DNA of 7,495 nt from JASHVB01 sp049522565 (GCA_049522565.1 JBEKNT010000351.1:1-7495); one strand, 5' to 3'; shown: positions 1-7,495, numbered from the stretch's first letter. Numbers and translations: made by a program. The notes: a model not told the origin generated them from the letters alone.

Positions 1-21
1 GGACTTCGGCGGTACGCACCT

Positions 22-56
22 CTCCCCCCGGCCCCCACCCTCAAGGGGAGGGGGAG
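22..56. repeat. GC-rich imperfect palindrome, copy A of a dispersed repeat
   Basis: CTCCCCC (22-28) pairs with GGGGGAG (50-56), and CCCC (32-35) can pair with GGGG (45-48), giving a strong imperfect hairpin. Read on the minus strand, the first 19 bases (56 down to 38) are CTCCCCCTCCCCTTGAGGG. This matches 18 of 19 bases of the plus-strand sequence at 4393-4411, so the two sites belong to one repeat family in opposite orientation. The hairpin begins 26 bases beyond the stop codon of the permease gene and could serve as a 3' end structure for that operon. No T-run follows it in the minus direction, so it is not a classical intrinsic terminator. The remainder of 1-82 shows no gene. Confidence 0.6.
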
Positions 57-82
57 TATATTGCTGTATGTGCATCGCAACC

Positions 83-1486
83 TCACACATGACGCAGCGC
101 ATCGACCACCGGTAGCCGCGCGGCGCGGTTGGCGGGGAGCAGCGCGGCAACCGTCGCCACCAGCACCAGGCCGAGCCAGGTGCCGAGCAGCAACGGCGGC
201 CGATCGGCGGGCATCGCCAGCAGGAACGGTATGGCGCTGGCATTGCCGGGCGGCGTCCAGGTCAATCCGGCATGGTTGATAGCCGCCGCCACGCCGAACG
301 CCAGGATCACGCCGACCGTGGCGGCGATCGCGCCCAGCAACCAGCCCTCGACCACGAACTGCGCGCGAATGCCGTTGCGCCGCACGCCCATGGCGCGGAT
401 CGTGCCGATCTCGTTGGTGCGTTCCATGACGTTCATCGTCATCGTGTTCACCACGGCGAACAGCACGATCACGCCCATGATCAAGGTGATGAACAGGAAG
501 ATGGCGCTGAACAGCCGGATCACCTGGCCATAGAATGGGGTCAGCTCGGCGAAGTCGCGCACCTCCAGATCGAGGTGGTGTGTGCCGATCAGCGCATTGA
601 GCCGTGCGCGCGCTGCCCTCAGGTCCTCGCTGCGGTGGAGTTGCAGCACGATGCCGGTGGCCTTGTGCTCGCCGCGGCCATAGACGAGTTGCTGTGCCAA
701 TGGCAGCGGCATCGCCACGTAGTTGTCGTCCAGCTCCTTGACGCCCTGCGGATCGATGCCGGCCACGTCCATGCTGACGACGTTCGGCGCGCCCCCCGCC
801 GTCGCTCCCAGCAGGTCGAGTTGCGGCAGGCTGTTGGTCGATGCCTCGCGATTGCCCAGTTCTGCCTGCGCCAGCGCATTCAGGTCGTCTCCGGCGGGGG
901 CGTTCGGCGCCGCGGTCTCGCGCGGGGCTGGCGGGGTCGGACAATCGGCCAGCTTCAGCGCCGGACAGAGGCCGAGGATGCGCGCCAGCCCTCCGCCGAT
1001 CAGTCCGCGTTGCGGCGCGTCGTCCGCGAGCCTGGTATCCGGCACATAGGGCTGTGCCGCGCCGTACTCGTTCCATTGCCGCATGCGCTGCCGGTTCGAC
1101 GGAACCACGCCGACGCCCAGGAATGTCTTGGCGGCATCGTTGCCGCCGGAGAAATTGCCGGCGATGCCGAGCAGCGACTGTGTGGGTGTCAGCACGCGGA
1201 TCATCGGCTTCAGCACGGGATCGTCGCCGATCAGGGTCATGACGCCCTGGTAGTCGTCGATGCCGTAGGCCGCGGGGTTGCCGGCGCCGAACACGAAATA
1301 GCCGCTGCGAAACACGGTCAGATGGCCGATGCGCTGCACCAGCCCGGTTTCGAACGCGGCAAAGATGTAGCTGATGTAACAGCCGAACACGAGCATCGCC
1401 ATGGCGCCAACGGCGATCGCCGAGCCGGTCATCAACGAGCGCCGGCGGTTGCGCAGAATGTTGCGGAAGGCGATCTTGAACAGCAT
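83..1486 (-). CDS. ABC transporter permease, FtsX/MacB-like (four-helix)
   Basis: This 467-residue inner-membrane protein is the membrane half of an ABC transporter of the MacB/LolC/FtsX class, which uses ATP to export or extract substrates rather than import them. The start has the family pattern of a short basic stretch (RNILRNRRRS, residues 8-17) before helix 1 (about 20-44). A large extracytoplasmic domain follows (about 45-320), then helices at about 325-348, 378-405 and 432-455. After the second helix lies the family hallmark MERTNEIGTIRAMG (354-367), the cytoplasmic coupling segment. The extracytoplasmic domain contains two cysteines (174 and 182) beside a Pro/Ala-rich stretch (183-199), perhaps a family-specific insert. 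The start was chosen because ATG overlaps the ATPase stop as TGATG, with GGGAGA nine bases upstream; the open frame continues further upstream only as a shadow. Substrate is unknown. Family assignment is firm; LolC-like versus MacB-like is not resolved. Confidence 0.9.
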   Translation of the reverse strand: MLFKIAFRNILRNRRRSLMTGSAIAVGAMAMLVFGCYISYIFAAFETGLVQRIGHLTVFRSGYFVFGAGNPAAYGIDDYQGVMTLIGDDPVLKPMIRVLTPTQSLLGIAGNFSGGNDAAKTFLGVGVVPSNRQRMRQWNEYGAAQPYVPDTRLADDAPQRGLIGGGLARILGLCPALKLADCPTPPAPRETAAPNAPAGDDLNALAQAELGNREASTNSLPQLDLLGATAGGAPNVVSMDVAGIDPQGVKELDDNYVAMPLPLAQQLVYGRGEHKATGIVLQLHRSEDLRAARARLNALIGTHHLDLEVRDFAELTPFYGQVIRLFSAIFLFITLIMGVIVLFAVVNTMTMNVMERTNEIGTIRAMGVRRNGIRAQFVVEGWLLGAIAATVGVILAFGVAAAINHAGLTWTPPGNASAIPFLLAMPADRPPLLLGTWLGLVLVATVAALLPANRAARLPVVDALRHV

Positions 1487-2289
1487 CACGCCGTATCTCC
1501 CGCCTGATGATCGGGATGGGAATGCGCTTCGGCGCCCGAGCCTCCCGCCGTACCGAGGCGCGCGCGTTCGTTCGCGATGACGATGGACGCATCTTCGGCG
1601 CGATGCTCCAGCAATGTGCCGTCGCGAATCACGAAGGTCTCCTCGGAATGCGACATGAGCTGCGGATCGTGCGTCGAGAAGATGAAGGTCGTGCGCTGCC
1701 CGGCCTGCATTTGCCGCATCAGCGCAATGATCGCCGCACCGTTGGCGCTGTCGAGATTCGCCGTCGGCTCGTCGGCGAGCACGAGAGTCGGCTGCTTCAC
1801 CAGGGCGCGGGCGATCGCCACGCGCTGCTTCTGCCCGCCGGACAGCTCGTTCGGCCGCTGGCTGGCTTGCGCCGCCAGGCCAACCGCTTCCAGCATTTCC
1901 AGGGTGCGGCGGCGGCGTTCGGCGGCCTTCATACCGACCAGCAGCAGCGGGTATTCGACGTTCTCGTACGCCGACAGCACCGGCACCAGGCTGAACCCCT
2001 GGAAGATGAAGCCGATGTTGCGGGCACGGAAATCGGCCAATGCGTTGTCCGACAGCCCGCCGACCGCTTCGCCGCACACCTCGATCCGGCCGGCGGACGG
2101 TGCATCGATGCAGCCGATCAGGTTCAGCAGCGTGGTCTTGCCGCTGCCCGACGGGCCGACGATCGTCGTGAACCGATGCGCCGGGATATCCAGGCTGATA
2201 TCGCGGATGGCGGCCACGTCGATCGCGCCCGCACGATAGGTCTTGGCGACGTGGTCGAGGCGAACGACGGGCGCGGCGGGTTGGTTCAT
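1486..2289 (-). CDS. ABC transporter ATP-binding protein, LolD/MacB type
   Basis: This 267-residue cytoplasmic ATPase powers the permease encoded immediately downstream. All nucleotide-binding motifs are present in order: Walker A GPSGSGKTT (45-53), Q-loop glutamine 97 in FIFQGF, signature LSGGQ (149-153), Walker B LVLADEP (169-175, catalytic Glu174), D-loop ANLD (177-180) and H-loop His207 in STHD. The long segment between Walker A and the signature, and the phrase ADEPTANLD, are typical of the LolD/MacB/FtsE group that pairs with FtsX-like permeases. A C-terminal tail after about residue 230 exceeds the usual core; it is rich in Ala/Gly/Glu and carries three histidines (256, 258, 261). The ATG is preceded by AGGGGA with nine bases of spacing, a good ribosome binding site. 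The gene is first in a two-gene operon and diverges from the TetR gene, whose operators overlap its promoter. Substrate cannot be told from sequence. Confidence 0.93.
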   Translation of the reverse strand: MNQPAAPVVRLDHVAKTYRAGAIDVAAIRDISLDIPAHRFTTIVGPSGSGKTTLLNLIGCIDAPSAGRIEVCGEAVGGLSDNALADFRARNIGFIFQGFSLVPVLSAYENVEYPLLLVGMKAAERRRRTLEMLEAVGLAAQASQRPNELSGGQKQRVAIARALVKQPTLVLADEPTANLDSANGAAIIALMRQMQAGQRTTFIFSTHDPQLMSHSEETFVIRDGTLLEHRAEDASIVIANERARLGTAGGSGAEAHSHPDHQAGDTA

Positions 2290-2298
2290 CGGGCGGTG

Positions 2299-2304
2299 TC
2301 CCCT
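2299..2304 (-). promoter_or_regulatory. Ribosome binding site of the ABC ATPase gene
   Basis: On the minus strand this reads AGGGGA, nine bases before the ATG at 2289. It fixes the start of the ATPase. The reading frame of the permease is also open across this region but has no comparable signal. Confidence 0.7.
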
Positions 2305-2321
2305 GGACTGGCGATGCCAGT

Positions 2322-2349
2322 TTGCGGTACCTACCGGTACCGCTATGCT
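2322..2349 (+). promoter_or_regulatory. Putative promoter of the TetR gene
   Basis: TTGCGG (2322-2327) and TATGCT (2344-2349) are separated by 16 bases; shifting the -35 to TTTGCG gives 17. Transcription would begin near 2356, leaving a leader of about 36 bases that carries operator 2. Operator 1 fills nearly all the spacer and touches the -35, so a bound dimer should exclude polymerase. The match to the sigma-70 consensus is moderate. Confidence 0.5.
2325..2342. promoter_or_regulatory. TetR-type operator 1
   Basis: CGGTACCTACCGGTACCG is a perfect 7-bp inverted repeat (CGGTACC / GGTACCG) around a 4-bp spacer. One more G/C pair outside (2324 and 2343) makes the arms 8 bp. It overlaps the putative tetR promoter, mostly between its -35 and -10. 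The same design recurs at 2358-2375, which makes chance very unlikely. Binding by the adjacent TetR protein is inferred from position and symmetry. Confidence 0.85.
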
Positions 2350-2351
2350 GT

Positions 2352-2381
2352 GCTATACGGTACCCGGCGGTACCGGCGCAA
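2352..2381 (-). promoter_or_regulatory. Putative promoter of the ABC transporter operon
   Basis: On the minus strand, TTGCGC (2381-2376) and TATAGC (2357-2352) are separated by 18 bases, and those 18 bases are exactly operator 2 (2358-2375). Transcription would start near 2345, giving a leader of about 55 bases that includes operator 1. The -10 lies two bases from the -10 of the opposing tetR promoter, so the two polymerases could not bind together. This arrangement resembles the overlapping divergent promoters of classical tetA/tetR pairs. Confidence 0.55.
2358..2375. promoter_or_regulatory. TetR-type operator 2
   Basis: CGGTACCCGGCGGTACCG repeats the architecture of operator 1: identical 7-bp arms and a different 4-bp spacer (CGGC instead of TACC). 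Conservation of the arms but not the spacer indicates selection on the half-sites. Centre-to-centre distance from operator 1 is 33 bp, about three helical turns, so two bound dimers would lie on nearly the same face of the DNA. Confidence 0.85.
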
Positions 2382-2386
2382 GAGGA
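2381..2386 (+). promoter_or_regulatory. Ribosome binding site of the TetR gene
   Basis: AGAGGA lies five bases before the ATG at 2392 and decides this start within a frame that stays open far upstream. It overlaps by one base the -35 hexamer of the opposing ABC promoter. Confidence 0.7.
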
Positions 2387-2391
2387 ATTCG

Positions 2392-3042
2392 ATGACAATT
2401 GCGGACGAAGCCCCGGTCGGAACGCCCGGCCGATCCCTGCGCGAGCGCATCCTCGGCGCCGCATTCTGCGCGTTCATGGAGCACGGCTATGCCGGCGCCA
2501 GCACGCTCGACATTGCCCGGCGCGCCAGGGTGTCGAAACGCGACCTCTACGCCCAGTTCGGCAGCAAGCAGGCCATGCTGGCGGCCTGTATCGCCGAGCG
2601 CACGGAACGCATGCGCATGCCGCTGGATCTGCCGGTGCCGTGCAGCCGCGAAGCGCTCGCGGCCACGCTGAGGGCGTTTGGCAGGACGTTGCTGCGCGAG
2701 GTGTCGCGCCCGGAGGTGCTTGCCACCCACCGGCTGGCCATCGCCGAGGCCGAGCATGCCCCCGAACTGGCGCGCACGCTGGACGAACTCGGTCGCGCGG
2801 AGAACTTCGCCGCGCTGCGCAATCTGCTGTCGGCGGCGCAGGCCGCCGGATTGCTCGGGCCTGGCGACGTGGAGGCGATGGCGGATACGTTCCTGGCGCT
2901 GCTGTGGAGCGGCGGGCTGCTGACCCGGCTGCTGCTGCGCGTGGCCGCGGCGCCGGAGGAAGCCGAGTGCGCGCGCCGCGCCCTGTTCGCGACCGAACAG
3001 GTTATGCGGATTTATGGCGCACTGGCCGGCAACGGGCGTTGA
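2392..3042 (+). CDS. TetR/AcrR-family transcriptional regulator, AefR-like
   Basis: This 216-residue, one-domain-plus-effector-domain regulator has the usual TetR length. The N-terminal DNA-binding domain spans about residues 15-62: helix 1 (LRERILGAAFCAFMEHGYAG) leads to the helix-turn-helix TLDIARRARVSKRDLYAQFG (38-57), followed by the SKQAML helix. The C-terminal part is helical and includes RPEVLATHRLAIAEAEHAPE (106-125), which resembles the AefR-type effector domain known from regulators of efflux systems; that subfamily call is from memory and less certain. The gene diverges from the ABC exporter operon across a 102-bp gap with two symmetric operators, so autorepression and repression of the exporter are the natural inference, relieved by an unknown ligand that may be the transported compound. 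The start is set by AGAGGA five bases upstream. The open frame back to 1507 overlaps the ATPase antisense and is not part of the gene. Confidence 0.92.
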   Translation: MTIADEAPVGTPGRSLRERILGAAFCAFMEHGYAGASTLDIARRARVSKRDLYAQFGSKQAMLAACIAERTERMRMPLDLPVPCSREALAATLRAFGRTLLREVSRPEVLATHRLAIAEAEHAPELARTLDELGRAENFAALRNLLSAAQAAGLLGPGDVEAMADTFLALLWSGGLLTRLLLRVAAAPEEAECARRALFATEQVMRIYGALAGNGR

Positions 3043-3066
3043 CGTCGCCATAGGCGTTTGCGCGGT

Positions 3067-3095
3067 GGCGGAAGGCGCTGCTGCGGTTTTCCGCC
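3067..3095. repeat. Inverted repeat, first of a related pair between convergent genes
   Basis: GGCGGAA (3067-3073) and TTCCGCC (3089-3095) form a perfect 7-bp stem with a 15-base loop. The left side, GGCGGAA-G-GCGCT, matches GGCGGAA-T-GCGCT at 3128-3140. The pair occupies the gap between the converging TetR and threonine ammonia-lyase genes, where a bidirectional terminator would be useful, but neither strand shows a T-run. It resembles widespread REP-like intergenic elements with a GCGGAA...TTCCGC core. Confidence 0.45.
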
Positions 3096-3126
3096 CTGCG
3101 CTTCCGTGAGCCGGGGACGTTGCTGC

Positions 3127-3159
3127 GGGCGGAATGCGCTTCACTGTTCCGCTCCGCCC
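3127..3159. repeat. Inverted repeat, second of the related pair
   Basis: GCGGAA (3129-3134) pairs with TTCCGC (3147-3152) across a 12-base loop. Alternatively GGGCGGA (3127-3133) pairs with TCCGCCC (3153-3159). The two stems are mutually exclusive. It begins about 61 bp after the related copy at 3067 and ends just before the stop codon of the threonine ammonia-lyase gene, so it lies downstream of both converging genes. Confidence 0.45.
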
Positions 3160-3169
3160 GTCGCACCCG

Positions 3170-4366
3170 CTATACCCGCCGCACCACGTACGCCTGCTCC
3201 AGCGCCTCGACGATCTCGGCGGCATGCGCCGGATCGCGCGCTTCCACCATCACCTCCAGCTCCGCGGCCTGCACGGAGGCCGCGGCGAACAGGCGCTGGT
3301 GCGACACCTCGATGATATTGCCGCCGCTGTCGCCGATCTTGCCCGCGATGTCCGCCAGCACACCCGGCCGGTCGGGGATTTGCAGATGCAGCCGCAGCAG
3401 CCGCCCGTCCCGTAGCAGGTTGCGCAGCAGCACATTCGACAGGATGCGTGCGTCGATATTGCCGCCGGTGATCGCCACGCCCACGCGCTTGTTGCGGAAG
3501 CGCGAACCGAAGGTCAGCAACGCGGCAACGCCAACCGCGCCGGCACCCTCGGCCACCGTCTTGCCGCCCTCCGCCAGCAGGCCGATCGCCTCCTCGACGG
3601 CGCGTTCCGGCACCACCAGGACGTCGGTCACACGGCGACGCACCAACTCGAACGGCAATTCGCCGATGTCACGCACGGCGATGCCTTCGGCGATGGTCGG
3701 GCCGCCCACCGATACCGTGCGGCCGGCCAGCATCTGCGCCATGGCGGCATAGGCTTCCACTTCCACGCCGAACACCGCGATGCCGGGGCGCAGCGTGGTC
3801 GCGGCGACCAGGCAGCCGGCCAGCAATCCGCCGCCGCCGACTGGGATCACCAGCGCATCGAGGTCCGGCGCGTCTTCCAGGAGTTCAAGCGCCAGCGTGC
3901 CCTGCCCGGCCATCACTGCCGGATCGTTGTACGGATGCACGAACACAAGCTGCCGCTCCACCGCCAATTGCTCGGCATGCGCCGCGGCTTCCGCCAGGGT
4001 TTCCCCATGCAGCACGACCGTCGCACCCCACCCGGCGGTGCGGGTGACCTTGGTGGAGGGGGTGAATTTCGGCATGACGATGGTCGCCGCCACGCCGGCG
4101 AGTTGCGCATGCCGCGCCACGGCCTGGGCATGATTGCCGGCCGACATGGCGATGACACCGCGTGCCCGTTCGTCCGCGCTGAGCAGGGCCAGCCGGTTCG
4201 CCGCGCCGCGCTCTTTGAAGGCGCCGGTGACCTGGAGATTGTCGAGTTTCAGCGTCACCGTCGCGCCGGTGGCGCGCGACACGGCGTCGCTGTGCATCGC
4301 CGGCGTGCGCAACACGCGGCCGGCGATGCGACCGGCGGCCGCTTGCACGTCGCTGAGGTCGATCAT
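3170..4366 (-). CDS. ilvA: Threonine ammonia-lyase (threonine dehydratase) with ACT domain
   Basis: This 398-residue cytoplasmic PLP enzyme deaminates L-threonine to 2-oxobutanoate and ammonia, the entry step to isoleucine; some relatives act in threonine breakdown. The catalytic domain (about 1-315) shows the Schiff-base lysine Lys51 in GAFKERGA (48-55), SAGNHAQ (75-81), the phosphate-binding glycine loop GGGGLLAG (177-184), EGAGA (273-277) and TGGN (300-303). A single ACT domain (about 324-398, starting LRLHLQIPDRPGVLADI) follows, so this is the medium-length type; the classic E. coli biosynthetic IlvA is about 514 residues with two regulatory repeats. The sequence KLDNLQVTGAFKERGA differs from the common ENLQ-TGSFK-RGA and fits a variant familiar from alphaproteobacteria. 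The ATG lacks an evident Shine-Dalgarno sequence. It lies downstream of greA on the same strand, across a 118-bp gap with a large palindrome. A related dehydratase (serine or hydroxyaspartate) is the main alternative. Confidence 0.9.
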   Translation of the reverse strand: MIDLSDVQAAAGRIAGRVLRTPAMHSDAVSRATGATVTLKLDNLQVTGAFKERGAANRLALLSADERARGVIAMSAGNHAQAVARHAQLAGVAATIVMPKFTPSTKVTRTAGWGATVVLHGETLAEAAAHAEQLAVERQLVFVHPYNDPAVMAGQGTLALELLEDAPDLDALVIPVGGGGLLAGCLVAATTLRPGIAVFGVEVEAYAAMAQMLAGRTVSVGGPTIAEGIAVRDIGELPFELVRRRVTDVLVVPERAVEEAIGLLAEGGKTVAEGAGAVGVAALLTFGSRFRNKRVGVAITGGNIDARILSNVLLRNLLRDGRLLRLHLQIPDRPGVLADIAGKIGDSGGNIIEVSHQRLFAAASVQAAELEVMVEARDPAHAAEIVEALEQAYVVRRV

Positions 4367-4392
4367 CGATGCACGGAATGTGGGGAGGACTT

Positions 4393-4451
4393 CTCCCCCT
4401 CCCCTTGTGGGCTTGGGCCGCGAAGCGGACCAAGGTTGGGGGGCGGGGGAG
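4393..4451. repeat. Large GC-rich imperfect palindrome, copy B of a dispersed repeat
   Basis: The outer arms CTCCCCC (4393-4399) and GGGGGAG (4445-4451) pair, as do CCCC (4401-4404) and GGGG (4440-4443). Inside, CTTGG (4412-4416) pairs with CCAAG (4430-4434), and CCGC (4418-4421) with GCGG (4425-4428) over a GAA loop. The result is a long stem with internal bulges. The first 19 bases match copy A (minus strand of 38-56) at 18 positions; copy A lacks most of the inner stem. It fills the gap between greA and the threonine ammonia-lyase gene and would be present in any read-through transcript. Confidence 0.65.
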
Positions 4452-4484
4452 TAGCTTGAGACCGGTAGCGCGTCAGCGAACCCG

Positions 4485-4958
4485 TCACCTGAACTGCAGT
4501 TCGAGGATCTCGTACGACCGGTCGCCACCCGGCGCAGGGACCGAGACGGAGTCGCCCACCTTCTTGCCGATCAGCGCCTTGGCCAGCGGCGCGGAAATCG
4601 ACAGCCGCCCCCTCTTGATGTCGGCCTCATGCACGCCGACGATCTGGTAGGTGGACTCCTTGTCGGTCTCTTCATCTACCAGCCGCACATGCGCGCCGAA
4701 CATGACGTGACTGCCGGACAGGCCCGACGGATCGATCACCTCGACGGCCGAGATGATCTCCTCCAGCTCGGCGATGCGGCCTTCGATGAAGGACTGGCGT
4801 TCGCGCGCGGCGTGGTATTCCGCGTTCTCCGACAGGTCGCCATGCGTCCGCGCTTCGGCGATCTGCCGAATGATGGACGGGCGCTCCTCCGACTTGAGCA
4901 TGCGAAGCTCGTCTTCGAGTCGCTGCAGGCCGGGCGCAGTCATCGGAAACTTCTGCAC
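4485..4958 (-). CDS. greA: Transcription elongation/cleavage factor GreA
   Basis: GreA enters the secondary channel of RNA polymerase and stimulates cleavage of backtracked transcripts so that elongation can resume. The 157-residue length matches the family (157-158). The N-terminal coiled coil spans about residues 8-75, with the tip motif HGDLSENAEY (39-48); Asp41 and Glu44 are the acidic residues that help position the catalytic metal. The C-terminal FKBP-like domain (about 85-157) contains YQIVGVHEADIKRGRLSIS and SAPLAKALIGKKVGD, both characteristic. The start codon is GTG (complement of 4956-4958), preceded by GAAGGA with eight bases of spacing; an ATG five codons later would delete conserved N-terminal residues (the family begins MQ..PMT). 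It follows carB on the same strand after 93 bases, an order I recall as common in alphaproteobacteria, so it may be cotranscribed with the car genes. Confidence 0.97.
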   Translation of the reverse strand: MQKFPMTAPGLQRLEDELRMLKSEERPSIIRQIAEARTHGDLSENAEYHAARERQSFIEGRIAELEEIISAVEVIDPSGLSGSHVMFGAHVRLVDEETDKESTYQIVGVHEADIKRGRLSISAPLAKALIGKKVGDSVSVPAPGGDRSYEILELQFR

Positions 4959-4966
4959 AGACGGGA

Positions 4967-4972
4967 TCCTTC
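4967..4972 (-). promoter_or_regulatory. Ribosome binding site of greA supporting a GTG start
   Basis: On the minus strand this reads GAAGGA, eight bases before the GTG at 4958. It supports GTG rather than the downstream ATG (codon 6) as the start. Confidence 0.7.
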
Positions 4973-5011
4973 GATCAGCAAGCGCAACGTGTGCGTGGGT
5001 TACTGGCCATA

Positions 5012-5042
5012 CGCCGCCACCGCTGCCGGGGGCCCGGCGGCG
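5012..5042. repeat. GC-rich hairpin between carB and greA
   Basis: CGCCGCC (5012-5018) pairs with GGCGGCG (5036-5042). An alternative inner stem is GCCGGG (5025-5030) with CCCGGC (5033-5038). It starts nine bases after the carB stop. In the minus direction no T-run follows the stem, so it is more likely an mRNA-stabilising or attenuating structure, or a Rho-linked 3' end, than an intrinsic terminator. Confidence 0.4.
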
Positions 5043-5051
5043 ACAGAGCGC

Positions 5052-7495
<2,444 letters not shown>

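Noticed and set aside
22..56. Intrinsic terminator for the ABC operon
   Set aside because: The stem is strong, but the minus strand downstream of it reads AGGTGCG rather than a T-run, so I kept it only as a repeat.
272..1507. 411-codon open frame on the plus strand
   Set aside because: It lies antisense to the permease, is rich in His/Arg/Ala without any domain, and is the expected shadow of a GC-rich gene.
1507..2391. Plus-strand open frame continuous with the TetR gene
   Set aside because: It overlaps the ATPase antisense and has no family similarity. The TetR domain and ribosome binding site begin at 2381-2392.
1487..2464. Upstream extension of the permease frame on the minus strand, apparently giving a 793-residue fusion
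   Set aside because: The extra 326 residues are an arginine/proline-rich out-of-frame reading of the ATPase gene. The real permease start is the ATG at 1486, with its own ribosome binding site and the family N-terminus.
2353..3225. 290-codon minus-strand frame opposite the TetR gene
   Set aside because: Low-complexity shadow translation. The plus-strand product has a clear helix-turn-helix and family length.
3935..4459. Plus-strand frames opposite the start of the threonine ammonia-lyase gene
   Set aside because: They are antisense to conserved catalytic motifs and cross the palindromic repeat; no recognisable protein.

Overview
The window is GC-rich (roughly two thirds G+C by eye), densely coded bacterial DNA. 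Synonymous positions are strongly G/C-biased, which leaves long spurious open frames on every strand. The carB-greA order, the style of the threonine ammonia-lyase and the GC content suggest an alphaproteobacterium, possibly of the Rhodospirillales/Acetobacteraceae. That placement is inference from memory of gene order, not a search result.

Layout. (1) 83-2289, minus strand: a two-gene ABC export operon, with an ATPase of the LolD/MacB type followed by a four-helix FtsX/MacB-like permease whose start overlaps the ATPase stop by one base. (2) 2290-2391: a compact divergent control region. It holds two perfect 18-bp operators of the form CGGTACC-N4-GGTACCG, 33 bp apart, lying within two overlapping promoters that face opposite ways. 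(3) 2392-3042, plus strand: a TetR-family regulator, almost certainly the repressor that binds those operators. (4) 3043-3169: a short gap between convergent genes, holding two related inverted repeats. (5) 3170-4366, minus: threonine ammonia-lyase with one C-terminal ACT domain. (6) 4367-4484: a gap with a large GC-rich imperfect palindrome, a second copy of which lies at 22-56. (7) 4485-4958, minus: transcript cleavage factor GreA with a GTG start. (8) 5052-7495, minus: the C-terminal three quarters of CarB, the large subunit of carbamoyl-phosphate synthase, cut by the window edge.

How the parts work together. The left half is a self-contained, probably ligand-inducible exporter module: the TetR protein is expected to repress both itself and the transporter until an inducer releases it. 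No membrane-fusion protein or outer-membrane partner is encoded beside it here. The right half is housekeeping: pyrimidine/arginine precursor synthesis (CarB), transcription elongation (GreA) and isoleucine synthesis or threonine breakdown (IlvA-type enzyme). I found no RNA gene, insertion sequence, CRISPR array or phage gene. Nothing here is clearly an undescribed system. The most distinctive structure is the double operator/overlapping promoter arrangement, followed by the dispersed palindromic repeat family.
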